DNA of 42,431 bases from Bacillota bacterium (GCA_023393115.1 JAEWMS010000072.1:1-42431); one strand, 5' to 3'; numbered from the stretch's first letter, positions 1 through 8,771 are shown. A program made the numbers and translations. The notes: generated from the sequence alone by a model not told the origin.

Positions 1-96
1 GTGGCAATACACTCCTTAAAATAGTCTAGGCTATAGAAACAAAATAAAAAGTCCACAGTGTTAAACAAAGTATAAATAAAAAATATAAAGAAAGGA

Positions 97-118
97 ATGT
101 ATTGATGTTAAATACATC
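97..118. promoter_or_regulatory. Nested palindromes before the MBL/TetR pair, possible TetR operator
   Basis: Two overlapping inverted repeats are visible: ATGTATT-N7-AATACAT (97-117) and GATGT-N5-ACATC (104-118). A TATAAT hexamer at 126-131 has a TTGATG-like -35 (102-107) inside the palindromes, spacer 18. TetR proteins usually bind palindromes overlapping their own promoter, so autorepression is inferred. The -10 lies only two bases before the proposed ATG at 134, which would make the message nearly leaderless; the hexamer may be fortuitous. Confidence 0.4.
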
Positions 119-133
119 ATACAAGTATAATAT

Positions 134-841
134 ATGAGAATAGTAAAATACAAATCAATATATCAACTTACATATATGCCGGAAGTTTTTCCTGTCAATG
201 TTTACATCGTTGAAGAGGAGAAAACACTGACCCTCATTGACGCGGGGGTATCTATGATGGCATCAAAGATTATAAGATTTTCAGAGAACTTAAAAAAGCC
301 TATTACACGAATTTTGATTACACATTGTCATAGTGATCATATAGGTGGTTTGGTAAAGCTTAAAGTGGCTCTACCATATGCTAAAGTAATCGTACCTGAA
401 AGAGAGAGTCGCTTTATGAACGGTGATTTTTCACTTGATCCAAATGAACCGAATCTTCCATTAAAAGGCGGTTATCCTAAAGAAGTAATGCATATATGGG
501 ATGAAACCATTAAGGATGGAGAGGGCATTGGTCCTTTGACCGCAATATGTACGCCGGGACATACACCCGGGATGACATCTTATTGGAATGAACAGGATAG
601 AGTTCTCATTGTAGGAGATGCTTTGCAGACGAAGGGGGGGCTTGCCATTGCAGGAGTAACCAACTGGACATTTCCTTTTCCGGCAATGGCAACATGGTCT
701 AAAGAATTGGCATTTAAAAGTGCTGAAAAAATACTTGAAGTTGCACCGGATGTAATTGCACCCGGCCATGGAAAGTTACTTCATAAGCCGTTATTAGAAC
801 TAAAAAAAGCTATACGTAAAGCAAAAAATAATCTATATTAA
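134..841 (+). CDS. MBL-fold metallohydrolase
   Basis: This is a 235-residue cytosolic metallo-beta-lactamase-fold hydrolase. The metal-binding signature HCHSDHIGG lies near residues 64-72. A second histidine is in TPGHTPGM (about 142), followed by GDALQ (about 161) and PGHGKLL (about 210), the full ligand set of the glyoxalase II-like branch. No signal peptide or extra domain is seen. Substrate cannot be told from sequence. An in-frame TAA at 128-130 rules out a longer start; the ATG at 134 has no clear Shine-Dalgarno and 176 is an alternative. It lies 11 bases before the TetR gene, so the two are probably co-transcribed and the regulator may control this enzyme in response to a small molecule. 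Confidence 0.85.
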   Translation: MRIVKYKSIYQLTYMPEVFPVNVYIVEEEKTLTLIDAGVSMMASKIIRFSENLKKPITRILITHCHSDHIGGLVKLKVALPYAKVIVPERESRFMNGDFSLDPNEPNLPLKGGYPKEVMHIWDETIKDGEGIGPLTAICTPGHTPGMTSYWNEQDRVLIVGDALQTKGGLAIAGVTNWTFPFPAMATWSKELAFKSAEKILEVAPDVIAPGHGKLLHKPLLELKKAIRKAKNNLY

Positions 842-852
842 TAGGAGGAAAT

Positions 853-1422
853 ATGTCACCGAGAGCTCAAATCAGTTTAGCACAAATATTAGAAGCAGCC
901 ATTGAAATATGTAATGTAAAGGGTTATGAGCAGCTTGCACTATCGAGCATTTCTGACAAATTAGGGATAAAGACGCCCTCACTTTACAACCACATTCAGG
1001 GCTTGTCAGACTTAAAGCAAAAAATGGCTTATTATGGGCTTCAAATACTGTATGAATCAATAGTCCATTCGGTTATTGGCTGTATAGGAGATGATGCTAT
1101 CATTTCAGCATCAAAAGCATATATAACATTTGTAAACAGGAATCCAGGCTTATATAGTTCGATATCAAAAGTTCCGGACCCTAACGAGCTGCAATTTGCT
1201 GATTTAAGTAATCAATTGGTACAAATTTTAGTTAAGCTTTTCAAAGTCTATGACTTGTCGGAGGAGGATAGTATTCATGCAGTTAGGGGCTTGAGAAGTA
1301 TGCTGCATGGCTTTTCATTCATACAGATGGATGTTGGATTCAGGATGAACTATTCACAGGAAGATAGCCTTAATTTTGTATTAAAGACCTATTTGAGTGG
1401 GTTAAGGCGGATCAATTTATGA
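853..1422 (+). CDS. TetR/AcrR-family transcriptional regulator
   Basis: The 189-residue protein has an N-terminal TetR helix-turn-helix (about residues 9-55, ending with the typical TPSLYNHIQG recognition segment) and an all-helical ligand-binding C-terminal part resembling the WHG type (TetR_C_33). The start has a good AGGAGG site (843-848). It follows the MBL hydrolase by 11 bases and probably represses this pair, perhaps through the palindromes at 97-118. The ligand is unknown. Family assignment is firm; target and ligand are inference. Confidence 0.85.
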   Translation: MSPRAQISLAQILEAAIEICNVKGYEQLALSSISDKLGIKTPSLYNHIQGLSDLKQKMAYYGLQILYESIVHSVIGCIGDDAIISASKAYITFVNRNPGLYSSISKVPDPNELQFADLSNQLVQILVKLFKVYDLSEEDSIHAVRGLRSMLHGFSFIQMDVGFRMNYSQEDSLNFVLKTYLSGLRRINL

Positions 1423-1467
1423 ATATGCGGTTTATATTGATTCTGTTTGTACACACTCTAAGGAATC

Positions 1468-1526
1468 CAGATATATTATTAACTGAATAAGAATAAAATA
1501 AAAGTAACGAGTCAATAATATATCTG
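1468..1526. promoter_or_regulatory. 13-bp perfect inverted repeat in the rubrerythrin leader
   Basis: CAGATATATTATT (1468-1480) is exactly complementary to AATAATATATCTG (1514-1526), with a 33-base AT-rich spacer. The right arm lies about 30 bases before the rubrerythrin ATG. It could be a long-armed operator or, if transcribed, a hairpin that protects or attenuates the message. No T-run follows, so it is not an ordinary terminator. Confidence 0.5.
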
Positions 1527-1554
1527 ATAAAAATTTTGTTAGGAGTGTAAATAT

Positions 1555-2115
1555 ATGGGAGTTAATAACGCAATGACTGCTGATTTCCTCAGATCAGCCT
1601 ATGGTGGAGAAAGTGCTGCTCATATGAGATATCTGATATGGGGAGAATCAGCAGAAAAAGATGGATACCCAAACATCGGAAGGCTTTTTAAAGCAATTGC
1701 CTATGCTGAGCAGGTACATGCAAAGAACCATTTTATTGTAATGAAGGACCTGGTAGGTGATGCTACTGTTACAGCAGGAGCCATATTTGGGCAGACAAAT
1801 ATAGTGCAAAATTTGCAAGGTGGAATCGATGGAGAGCTTCATGAAATAGAACAGATGTATCCTGTGTATTTGGAAACAGCAAAATTCCAGAACGAAAAAG
1901 ATGCACAAAAGTCGTTCCACTATGCTTTAGAAGCCGAGAAGATTCATGCAAAAATGTTTCAGGAGGCTCAGGTAAAGGCAAAGGACGGAAAAGATATCGG
2001 AGATGAAACCATATATATATGCCCCATTTGTGGTTTTACTGAAAGCGGTGAACACGTAGATAAATGTCCTGTGTGCGGGGCTAAGAGAGAAATGTTTCAA
2101 GCATTTCCTAAATAA
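1555..2115 (+). CDS. Rubrerythrin
   Basis: This is a non-haem diiron peroxidase that reduces hydrogen peroxide to water with electrons from reduced rubredoxin or NAD(P)H-linked partners, a standard oxygen-defence enzyme of anaerobes. The 186-residue protein has the ferritin-like four-helix domain first (E19, E52/H55, E94, E128/H131 as probable iron ligands) and a C-terminal rubredoxin-like site (C156, C159, C171, C174). This is the classic order and length. A GGAG site precedes the ATG. It is monocistronic: a 13-bp inverted repeat lies upstream and a strong terminator at 2163-2188 closes the unit. A second rubrerythrin module lies in the fusion at 30208-31368. Confidence 0.93.
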   Translation: MGVNNAMTADFLRSAYGGESAAHMRYLIWGESAEKDGYPNIGRLFKAIAYAEQVHAKNHFIVMKDLVGDATVTAGAIFGQTNIVQNLQGGIDGELHEIEQMYPVYLETAKFQNEKDAQKSFHYALEAEKIHAKMFQEAQVKAKDGKDIGDETIYICPICGFTESGEHVDKCPVCGAKREMFQAFPK

Positions 2116-2162
2116 ATAGCACGACAGTATTTGAAAAAAGTTAACATAATAGAGACTGGTAA

Positions 2163-2190
2163 AATGCACCCAAAAGGGTGCATTTTTTGC
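2163..2190 (+). terminator. Rho-independent terminator after rubrerythrin
   Basis: The hairpin AATGCACCC-AAAA-GGGTGCATT is followed by a run of T residues. Confidence 0.9.
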
Positions 2191-2411
2191 AAGCGATCAA
2201 ACAGTAATAATTATTCCAATTACCAAAAGTGTATAGACACTGTGATATGGTCACAGATATTATCAAGAATTTCATCATAATATTGAAGAAAATTCAATAG
2301 ACTTTTTCAGAGAATATAGGTATAAATAAGATATAGAGCTTTTGAAATGTATGATGAGCTTCCTTTAATAGAGAATAAGCCGAATAAAGAAGAAAAGGGG
2401 GAGGCGTATAG
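2191..2411. other. Spacer with a palindrome and short coding-like stretches
   Basis: A CTGTGA-N5-TCACAG palindrome lies at 2240-2256. Downstream, a 22-codon frame (2347-2415) reads MYDELPLIENKPNKEEKGEAYR and overlaps the next start as ATGA. Its charged, hydrophilic make-up looks like the tail of a former upstream gene that was coupled to the next one. Another stop-bounded piece, just upstream in a different frame, could belong to the same decayed gene. No family is recognised. Confidence 0.3.
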
Positions 2412-2858
2412 ATGAGGATAGATGAACTTTGCTTGTTAATAGGTGTACCCAAAATGGTTCAAGATAAGGCTATCGAATATGAAAATGAAATAGACTTTAA
2501 TAATATTGAAGCTGAAATGGTTCAAATGAATAATCCAAATACATGGGAAAAGGCAGTAAATGATCTTAAAGAACTTTTAGCACCGGATGAGACAGGCTTA
2601 AAAATGTTGACATGTCAATTGCATGCTGCTTGTAATTCATTTAAAAAATATAAGAATATGGAGATTCCTGAAGATATATTTATTGAAACAATGAAGTTCT
2701 TCACAAGATTTTTATATTATCATAATAAAGTATATGGTGAATTTAAGTACGTATGGGGGTGGTGGGCTGTAAGGCAGATTTCAATGCAAGAATTTCGTAT
2801 TGGTGAATTAGAGTACGAAATGATAATCCAAAATGATAAAAAGTTAATTAGCATATAG
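2412..2858 (+). CDS. Truncated acyltransferase-domain protein (DUF5596-type)
   Basis: The 148-residue product looks like the N-terminal half of the roughly 290-residue acyltransferase-domain proteins often found near glycoside hydrolase genes in Firmicutes. Recognisable pieces are the opening MRIDELC, the segment KMLTCQLHAA, and WGWWAVRQISMQEFRIGELEYEM near the end. In full-length relatives the segment after FRIGELEYEM continues into a catalytic-looking C-terminal half; here a TAG follows NDKKLISI and no continuation is visible in any frame. A GGGGGAGG ribosome site is intact. It is probably a non-functional remnant, perhaps linked to the coding-like scraps just upstream. Family recognition is from memory of motifs only. 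Confidence 0.6.
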   Translation: MRIDELCLLIGVPKMVQDKAIEYENEIDFNNIEAEMVQMNNPNTWEKAVNDLKELLAPDETGLKMLTCQLHAACNSFKKYKNMEIPEDIFIETMKFFTRFLYYHNKVYGEFKYVWGWWAVRQISMQEFRIGELEYEMIIQNDKKLISI

Positions 2859-2945
2859 CGCATTATTAGGATGCGAATGTGCCAACGATAAAGAAATATA
2901 TTGTATTAATATTTATTATTCAAAATACATAAAATGGAGGAAGCT

Positions 2946-4256
2946 GTGAATATAGCACAAAAAATAAAAAATCTAGGTAATCACCCATTAATCGGAGTGC
3001 TAAGAAATAACAAGGGAAATCCGAAAACTCTAATCTTGATGGAGCCTCTCTGGGGCATTCCTTACAACTTAATTGCTCCTTTTGCTACACTATATATGTA
3101 CACGCAAGGGATAACTGACGTTCAAATTGGTTTAATTCTGTCTGTTGCCATGGTTGTTCAGGTGTTTTTCTCCTTCTTTGGTGGTATAATCACCGACAAG
3201 TTGGGGCGTAAATTTACTACCATGATGGGGGATTTCTTTGGCTGGTGCGTTGCTTGTTTGGTGTGGGCTATTTCTGATAACTTTTGGCTCTTTTTAATTG
3301 CCGTTTTATTTAATAGCTTTGAGCAGATTAACCAGACAGCATGGTTTTGCTTATTAATTGAAGATGCAGATCCCAAGGATTTAGTAGGAGTATATACCTG
3401 GGCAAACATAGGTGGTCTAGTAGCAATCTTTTTTGCACCAATTTCAGGATTGTTAATAAATTCTTTTAGTGTGGTTCCGGTTGTTCGTGTTTTATACGTG
3501 GTATTTGCTATAAATATGCTGATAAAGGCGATTATTACTTATAGGCATTGCGAAGAAACCCGGCAAGGGAAGATCCGAATGGCCGAAACTAAAGGTACCT
3601 CTGTTTTACAGATGCTATATGAATACAAGGATCTGATACCCAAAGTGTTAAAGAATATAGAGATTATGAAAGTGGTTTGTGTGTCAGTGATACTACACAT
3701 ATCCAATCTTGTCAGCAGTAATTTCTTTGGTTTGTATGTAACACAAAGACTGGGTATAGCAGAGCGTTATCTAGCGTTTTTCCCTATTTTAAATGCAGCT
3801 GTTATGTTGTTTTTTATGATTGTAATACAGCACCGCTTGGAACATGTAAAGTTCCGGATACCTATGTGGATTGGACTGGTTTTGTATTCAGCCTGTACCG
3901 TTCTTCTGATACTGGCGCCCGTCGGTTATATCCCCCTTATTATTGTTTATGTTTTTGTTGGGGCAGTAGCAGGTGCCCTTGTAATACCACGTAAAGATGC
4001 CTTGCTCCAGCTTAATATTAACCCTCAGGAGCGGGCTCGTATTAATGCCTTGATTATGTCCTTTACCATTGCTTTTGCTTCACCATTTGGCTACTTAGCC
4101 GGATGGCTCTCAAGTATTGACCGCCGCTTGCCATTTGTGTTTATATTTATAATTTTAATAGTGGCAATAATTATTATTGGTCGAATTCGTGATCCTGAGT
4201 TCGATGAAGTAAATGGAGAAGTTGATAATTCTGCGGTTCATAGTACAGCCGAATAA
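2946..4256 (+). CDS. MFS transporter
   Basis: This is a twelve-helix major facilitator transporter of about 436 residues. The cytoplasmic loop after helix 2 carries the family motif GGIITDKLGRK. Hydrophobic segments are regularly spaced through the rest, with a second lobe beginning after the central polar loop (about residues 205-240). The start is taken as GTG 2946 because GGAGG (2936-2940) lies five bases before it; an in-frame ATG at 2934 overlaps that ribosome site. Substrate is not predictable; the position behind an acyltransferase-domain remnant suggests a sugar-related role but that is weak inference. A terminator with a long branched loop follows. Confidence 0.85.
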   Translation: MNIAQKIKNLGNHPLIGVLRNNKGNPKTLILMEPLWGIPYNLIAPFATLYMYTQGITDVQIGLILSVAMVVQVFFSFFGGIITDKLGRKFTTMMGDFFGWCVACLVWAISDNFWLFLIAVLFNSFEQINQTAWFCLLIEDADPKDLVGVYTWANIGGLVAIFFAPISGLLINSFSVVPVVRVLYVVFAINMLIKAIITYRHCEETRQGKIRMAETKGTSVLQMLYEYKDLIPKVLKNIEIMKVVCVSVILHISNLVSSNFFGLYVTQRLGIAERYLAFFPILNAAVMLFFMIVIQHRLEHVKFRIPMWIGLVLYSACTVLLILAPVGYIPLIIVYVFVGAVAGALVIPRKDALLQLNINPQERARINALIMSFTIAFASPFGYLAGWLSSIDRRLPFVFIFIILIVAIIIIGRIRDPEFDEVNGEVDNSAVHSTAE

Positions 4257-4266
4257 ACGTAATGAA

Positions 4267-4341
4267 AAAAGGTAATACCGCCTATCAGCCAATGTTGTCG
4301 TAACATACAAATAACTTGGAAGGGCAGGCATTACCTTTTAT
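4267..4341 (+). terminator. Branched terminator-like inverted repeat after the MFS gene
   Basis: AAAAGGTAATACC (4267-4279) pairs with GGCATTACCTTTT (4327-4339) with one mismatch. A nested ATGTT-GTCGT-AACAT hairpin lies in the loop, and a T-rich tail follows. Confidence 0.55.
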
Positions 4342-4348
4342 ATTTATG

Positions 4349-4543
4349 CTATTGTAAAATTGACTTTATAAACCACAAATTCTTGCTGTAATCAGCGACA
4401 TGATCTTCAAAATCTGCAACTATTCCAAAATCACCATCTGCATCAGCTTCATTTCTGATTTCGGTTGCCAGGTTTTTCATTTTATTCAAGTCATCTTGAA
4501 TTGTTTCAAGTAGAGCGGTACTTGTAATTTTGTCATCATTAAT
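4349..4543 (-). pseudogene. C-terminal remnant of a Dps/ferritin-like gene
   Basis: On the minus strand a 64-codon frame ending at TAG (4349-4351) reads like the last third of a Dps mini-ferritin: helical LLETIQDDLNKMKNLATEI, then GDFGIVADFEDHVADYSKNL and a final WFIKSILQ. It is closed upstream by an in-frame TGA (4544-4546) and has no start codon or ribosome site. The N-terminal half, including the ferroxidase residues, is missing. It fits the oxygen-defence theme of the window but is dead. The rest of this 464-base gene-free stretch (4257-4720) holds only the two terminators and unrecognised AT-rich sequence. Confidence 0.5.
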
Positions 4544-4628
4544 TCAATGATAAAATTATTTCCTGCTCTTTTGTTTTATATGCATTGGTAATAAAAGATG
4601 TGTTGGTGTTTCCTAAAAGGATTACTGA

Positions 4629-4672
4629 AAATAAACGCTCAAAGTGACAATACTTTGAGCATTTATTTTTTA
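4629..4672. terminator. Bidirectional terminator at the end of the fucose operon
   Basis: AAATAAACGCTCAAAGT (4629-4645) is nearly perfectly complementary to ACTTTGAGCATTTATTT (4652-4668) around a six-base loop, with T-rich tails on both strands. It ends the minus-strand operon 50 bases after the kinase stop. Confidence 0.85.
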
Positions 4673-4720
4673 GATGAATAACAGAAGTGGCCTGTCCACT
4701 ACATACTCCACCTAAGTGGC

Positions 4721-6124
4721 CTAAGAGCTGCTGTATTCTTTAATATTAAAGGAAGCTGCCACGCATTCTCTTGCTTCTGACAAAGATGATAGTTCTCCAT
4801 AATTTATCATTTGTGACAGAATATTGCCGACTGCAGTTGCTTCGGTGGGACCGGCCAGTACCTTGCGGCCTGTATATTTTGAAGTTAACCTGTTTAAGTA
4901 ATCTGCATTGGAGCCCCCACCGATAATGTGAATTTTATTGAAATGCTTTCCTGTAAGTTGTTCAATTTGTGTAATGGTACTTGCATAACATTTGGCAAGA
5001 CTGTTGTAAATAACAGAAGCTATTTCACTTAATGTCTCAGGAATCTGCTGATCTGATTTTTTACAATAGGCTTTGATTGCTTCTACCATACTATTAGGAG
5101 ACAAGAAGCAATTATCATTACAATCCACAAAAGAGGTTATATCCTCTTGAGAGGCCATATCACAGATTTCTTGATAGGAATATCCTTCACCTATTTCTTT
5201 TTTTACCGATTGTATCATCCATAGCCCCATGATATTTTTTATAAATCGGTAACGATAGTCAAATCCACCTTCGTTTGAAAAGTTTGCTTCCATACTATCC
5301 CTGGAGCAGTTCGGCTCTTTTAATTCTATTCCTACCAGAGACCAAGTCCCGGAGCTTATGTACAGGGCTTCATCACAGTTGTTGGGAACAGCCAAAACTG
5401 CTGAGGCAGTATCGTGGGAACAGGGCATAATCACCTGGCAATCATAGCCTATGAAATCTACTATTTCTGTTCTGAGATTACCAACTATTGTGCCGGGCCT
5501 TTGTATGTTCCTGAATATATTACGCGGAAGGGAAAGCTTATCAATCAGTTCAAGGTCCCAGTCTTTGGTGTGTATATTTACTAATTGTGTTGTGGTGGCT
5601 ATGGTATATTCCTGCTTAATTTCACCGGTAAGCAGAAAGTTATAATAATCAGGAGTCATCAACATAGCAGCTGCTTGTTCCAAATGCTCGGGATTTTTTT
5701 GCATGACCGCCGTCAACTGGTAGAGTGTATTATATATCTGTTTTTGGATACCTGTTCTATAATATAGCTTCTCTGTTGATATGTACTGGCTTACTATTTC
5801 ATCCATAGCCTCTGTCCTGTGATCACGATATCCTACCGCCTGACCCAGTATACTGCCGTGTTTATCCAGCAGCACAAAATCAACACCCCAGGTATCAATA
5901 CCCACACTTTTGGGGAGCTTGCAAAGCTCACTGCATTTTTTCATGCCCTCTAAAATATGCATGAATATATTTTCTGTATTCCAGCAGAGTTGTCCATCCT
6001 TGTTTTCCATACCATTATCAAAACGGTATACTTCCTCTAAACATATTTTGCCATCCGCCAGGTAGCCCAATACATGCCTGCCGCTGGAGGCGCCAATGTC
6101 GATTGCTAAATGATATGTATTCAT
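4721..6124 (-). CDS. FGGY sugar kinase, rhamnulokinase/fuculokinase type
   Basis: This 467-residue kinase has the two-domain FGGY fold of the rhamnulokinase branch. It opens with AIDIGASSGRHVLGYL (ATP/sugar site), carries GIDTWGVDFVLLDKHG (about residue 75), the conserved CSHDTASAVLAVP (about 235) and the C-terminal nucleotide site HIIGGGSNADYLNRL. In the operon with L-fucose isomerase and a class II aldolase it most likely phosphorylates L-fuculose; enzymes of this branch can also use L-rhamnulose. The start is ATG 6124, because AGGAGGAG lies just upstream (minus strand, 6131-6137); an ATG at 6160 would give 12 extra residues overlapping the aldolase. It is the last gene of the operon, 28 bases after the aldolase. 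Confidence 0.88.
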   Translation of the reverse strand: MNTYHLAIDIGASSGRHVLGYLADGKICLEEVYRFDNGMENKDGQLCWNTENIFMHILEGMKKCSELCKLPKSVGIDTWGVDFVLLDKHGSILGQAVGYRDHRTEAMDEIVSQYISTEKLYYRTGIQKQIYNTLYQLTAVMQKNPEHLEQAAAMLMTPDYYNFLLTGEIKQEYTIATTTQLVNIHTKDWDLELIDKLSLPRNIFRNIQRPGTIVGNLRTEIVDFIGYDCQVIMPCSHDTASAVLAVPNNCDEALYISSGTWSLVGIELKEPNCSRDSMEANFSNEGGFDYRYRFIKNIMGLWMIQSVKKEIGEGYSYQEICDMASQEDITSFVDCNDNCFLSPNSMVEAIKAYCKKSDQQIPETLSEIASVIYNSLAKCYASTITQIEQLTGKHFNKIHIIGGGSNADYLNRLTSKYTGRKVLAGPTEATAVGNILSQMINYGELSSLSEARECVAASFNIKEYSSS

Positions 6125-6152
6125 TGCTACTCCTCCTGCAATCCTGCTATAG

Positions 6153-6857
6153 CTATTCATTACCCTTTGGATATTTCTTATAACCAGGGTGTCTTCCTGT
6201 TACCTTATAACCCTCGCGCATAGAGATTAACCGGTCAATATTCTCCCTTGATATTTCCTTCGCTCCTCCAAGTAAATGTGCATTCAAGCTTATTTTTGCA
6301 AATAACTCCAAGGTTTCCATGCGATAATATGCAGTAAGCAAATCCGCACCAACAGAAAGGGCACCATGATTCTGAAGCAAAACTACATCATGCATTCCAA
6401 GATAGGGAGCTATGGCATCCGGTACCTCATAGGTAGAAGGTGTTCCATATGGGGTAACAGGAATAGAGCCTAACGCAATAACTGTTTCAATCATGGAATA
6501 CTCATCCAATGCAATATTAGCTACTGCGTATCCTGTGGCAACCGGGGGATGAGCATGAAGTACAGCTCCTACATCATCTCTTTCTTTATAACATCTCAAA
6601 TGCATCTTGATTTCGGAAGAAGGCCTATATTCACTCTCTTCCAAAAGCATACCGCTGTTATCAATATGCACTATCTTGTCAGGTGTAATAAAGCTTTTGC
6701 TAATACCGGTCGGAGTTGCTAAATAAGTGCCATCCTCCAATTTAACCGTTATATTTCCGTCATTTGCTGCAACCCAGCCTAACTGCCACATTTTATGGCA
6801 AATATCACAAATCTGTTCTTTTATAAGATTTACTTTCAATATTTCCTTATTACTCAT
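6153..6857 (-). CDS. fucA: L-fuculose-phosphate aldolase (class II, zinc)
   Basis: The enzyme splits L-fuculose 1-phosphate into dihydroxyacetone phosphate and L-lactaldehyde. The 234-residue aldolase/adducin-fold protein shows the zinc histidines H101 and H103 (HAHPPVATG) and H164 (QNHGALSVG), and the probable catalytic acid E82 in RPSSEIKMH. The phosphate-binding segments GNITVKL and TPTGI are present. It is a little longer than E. coli FucA (215). The start is ATG 6857: GGAGG sits five bases upstream, and a TTG at 6869 would include that site. The same fold is used by ribulose-5-phosphate epimerases and rhamnulose-phosphate aldolases; the isomerase next door decides for fucose. Confidence 0.87.
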   Translation of the reverse strand: MSNKEILKVNLIKEQICDICHKMWQLGWVAANDGNITVKLEDGTYLATPTGISKSFITPDKIVHIDNSGMLLEESEYRPSSEIKMHLRCYKERDDVGAVLHAHPPVATGYAVANIALDEYSMIETVIALGSIPVTPYGTPSTYEVPDAIAPYLGMHDVVLLQNHGALSVGADLLTAYYRMETLELFAKISLNAHLLGGAKEISRENIDRLISMREGYKVTGRHPGYKKYPKGNE

Positions 6858-6937
6858 AATATCCTCCAATTCTAGTTATCACATCATACTTTACAAAGTA
6901 GACTGAGCGGAAGAAAAGAATAAACCTTTGAGGAGCT

Positions 6938-8731
6938 CTATCTGAAAAGTGGACCATAGGCTGCACAGGCTCTATAATCCTGACCTTCCTTATCCATACC
7001 GAATGCATTCCATACGGCAGGACGAAAGATCTTCTCTTCAGGAACGTTATGCATACTCACAGGAATACGAAGAATAGAGCATAGAGTAATTAAGTCTGCA
7101 CCAATGTGTCCGTAGGAGATAGCACCGTGATTTGCTCCCCAGTTATTCATTACAGCATAGGCATCCCTAAAAGCACCTTCTCCAGTTGTTCTGGGTGAAA
7201 ACCAGGTACAGGGCCAGGTATAGTCTGTTCTTTTCCATAATATATCTGTAACATCTTCCGGTAGATTAATCGTCCAGCCCTCTGCAATCTGAAGCATGGG
7301 ACCGAGTCCCTTTACAAGATTCAAGCGAATCATAGTCACAGGCATTTCTACTTTGGTAACAAATCTGGACGAGTAGCCACCCCCTCTGAAGTATCCGTTG
7401 TCGGCAGCATTCCAGGTGGTTGCTTTCAATATTGCTTCCTGATCATCAGCTGTAATATCATACCAGGGTTTAATTACTCCGTTTCCGTTTTCATCCTTTG
7501 CTTCTCCGTTAGCATCCAAACATGCAGCACCGGAATTAATCAAATGAATAAAGCCCCCCGAAGCTTTTGCAAGCCCTTGCAACTCATACCCGGTTGCTTT
7601 CTTTACAGCCTCCGGGCTCCAATAGGTACGTACGTCGGCAAAAATCTGAGCACGGTTTGTTAACAGCTTCATAAATAGCATTCCCAAGCCATTTAACACA
7701 TCATTTTCCGTGGCAAGAATATATGGCTCTCTTGCACCGTTCCAGTCGAAGGAGGTATTCAAAAGTGCTTCGGCAAAATCACAGTTGGGGTAAAAGTCAG
7801 TCCATTGTCTCTGACCCTGGAACCCTGCAGCAATTGCATTGTGTCCAACTGCTTCTTCCTCACATCCCTTTGGAAGGTTGTGATTTCCATTCATAAGATC
7901 CTTAATGATACACATCATTTTCACTACAAATTCCCAGTCCTTTTCCTTTTCCTCAGGGCTTTTCCGGACTTCAGCGGGATTTTTATCAAATCCTTCCTTA
8001 CATTTTTCCCTGGTCCACCTAAGAGCTTTATTAAATTCTTCTTCGTCATAGATGCCCTCTGCCATTCTTCTGATGATTTCCACTTCATCAACAGACTCGA
8101 CTCTCATTCCCAAGTACTCTTCTATAAAAGCAGGATCAATGATAGATCCACCAATGCCCATGCAAATGGAACCTATCTGAAGATAGGATTTTCCCCTCAT
8201 AGTTGCAGCCGCAATGGAAGCACGCCCGAATCGCAATAATTTTTCCTGAACATCATCTGGAATTGATGTATCCTGTGCGTCCTGCACATCATGACCATAG
8301 ATGCCAAAGGCAGGGAGTCCCTTTTGTGCATGGGTTGCCAATACCGAAGCTAAATACACTGCGCCGGGTCTCTCTGTTCCGTTGAAGCCCCATACACCTT
8401 TAATTGTCATTGGATCCATATCCATCGTTTCAGCGCCATAGCACCAGCAAGGCGTTACCGTTAAAGTAATATCAACTCCGGCTTTTTTAAATTTATTTGC
8501 ACATGCTGCTGCCTCGGCAACACGTCCAATTGTTGTATCAGAAATGACTACTTTTACTGCTTCACCATTGGAATATTTCAGGTTCTCTTCAAACAATTTT
8601 GCTGCAGCCCTTGCCATGTTCATTGTCTGTTCTTCCAAGGATTCACGTACATTTAAATGTCCTCTTCTTCCATCAATGGTTGGACGGATACCGATTACCG
8701 GATAGTCACCAATTAATCTGCTTTTTGCCAT
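6938..8731 (-). CDS. fucI: L-fucose isomerase
   Basis: This manganese-dependent ketol isomerase converts L-fucose to L-fuculose (and D-arabinose to D-ribulose). The 597-residue length matches the family (about 590). Family landmarks are the opening IGIRPTIDGRRGHLNVRE, GFQGQRQWTDFYPN, E342 in ATEND and D366 in FADVRTYW as probable metal ligands, and the late GANHGAISYGHIG histidines. ATG 8731 has a GGGAGGA site; TTG 8749 is a spurious longer start. It is the first gene of the operon, divergent from the AraC regulator, so the shared 127-base spacer should carry both promoters. Confidence 0.96.
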   Translation of the reverse strand: MAKSRLIGDYPVIGIRPTIDGRRGHLNVRESLEEQTMNMARAAAKLFEENLKYSNGEAVKVVISDTTIGRVAEAAACANKFKKAGVDITLTVTPCWCYGAETMDMDPMTIKGVWGFNGTERPGAVYLASVLATHAQKGLPAFGIYGHDVQDAQDTSIPDDVQEKLLRFGRASIAAATMRGKSYLQIGSICMGIGGSIIDPAFIEEYLGMRVESVDEVEIIRRMAEGIYDEEEFNKALRWTREKCKEGFDKNPAEVRKSPEEKEKDWEFVVKMMCIIKDLMNGNHNLPKGCEEEAVGHNAIAAGFQGQRQWTDFYPNCDFAEALLNTSFDWNGAREPYILATENDVLNGLGMLFMKLLTNRAQIFADVRTYWSPEAVKKATGYELQGLAKASGGFIHLINSGAACLDANGEAKDENGNGVIKPWYDITADDQEAILKATTWNAADNGYFRGGGYSSRFVTKVEMPVTMIRLNLVKGLGPMLQIAEGWTINLPEDVTDILWKRTDYTWPCTWFSPRTTGEGAFRDAYAVMNNWGANHGAISYGHIGADLITLCSILRIPVSMHNVPEEKIFRPAVWNAFGMDKEGQDYRACAAYGPLFR

Positions 8732-8771
8732 TCTTAAATCCTCCCTCAAAATTAGTTGAAGCTTTTTTTCT

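Noticed and set aside
461..769. Open frames of 60-170 codons on the opposite strand of most genes
   Set aside because: They lie antisense inside well-supported genes, lack ribosome sites and show no family motif.
2240..2256. CRP-like site CTGTGATATGGTCACAG
   Set aside because: The spacer is five bases instead of six and CRP control of this kind is not expected in this group. It is kept only as a palindrome in the spacer entry.
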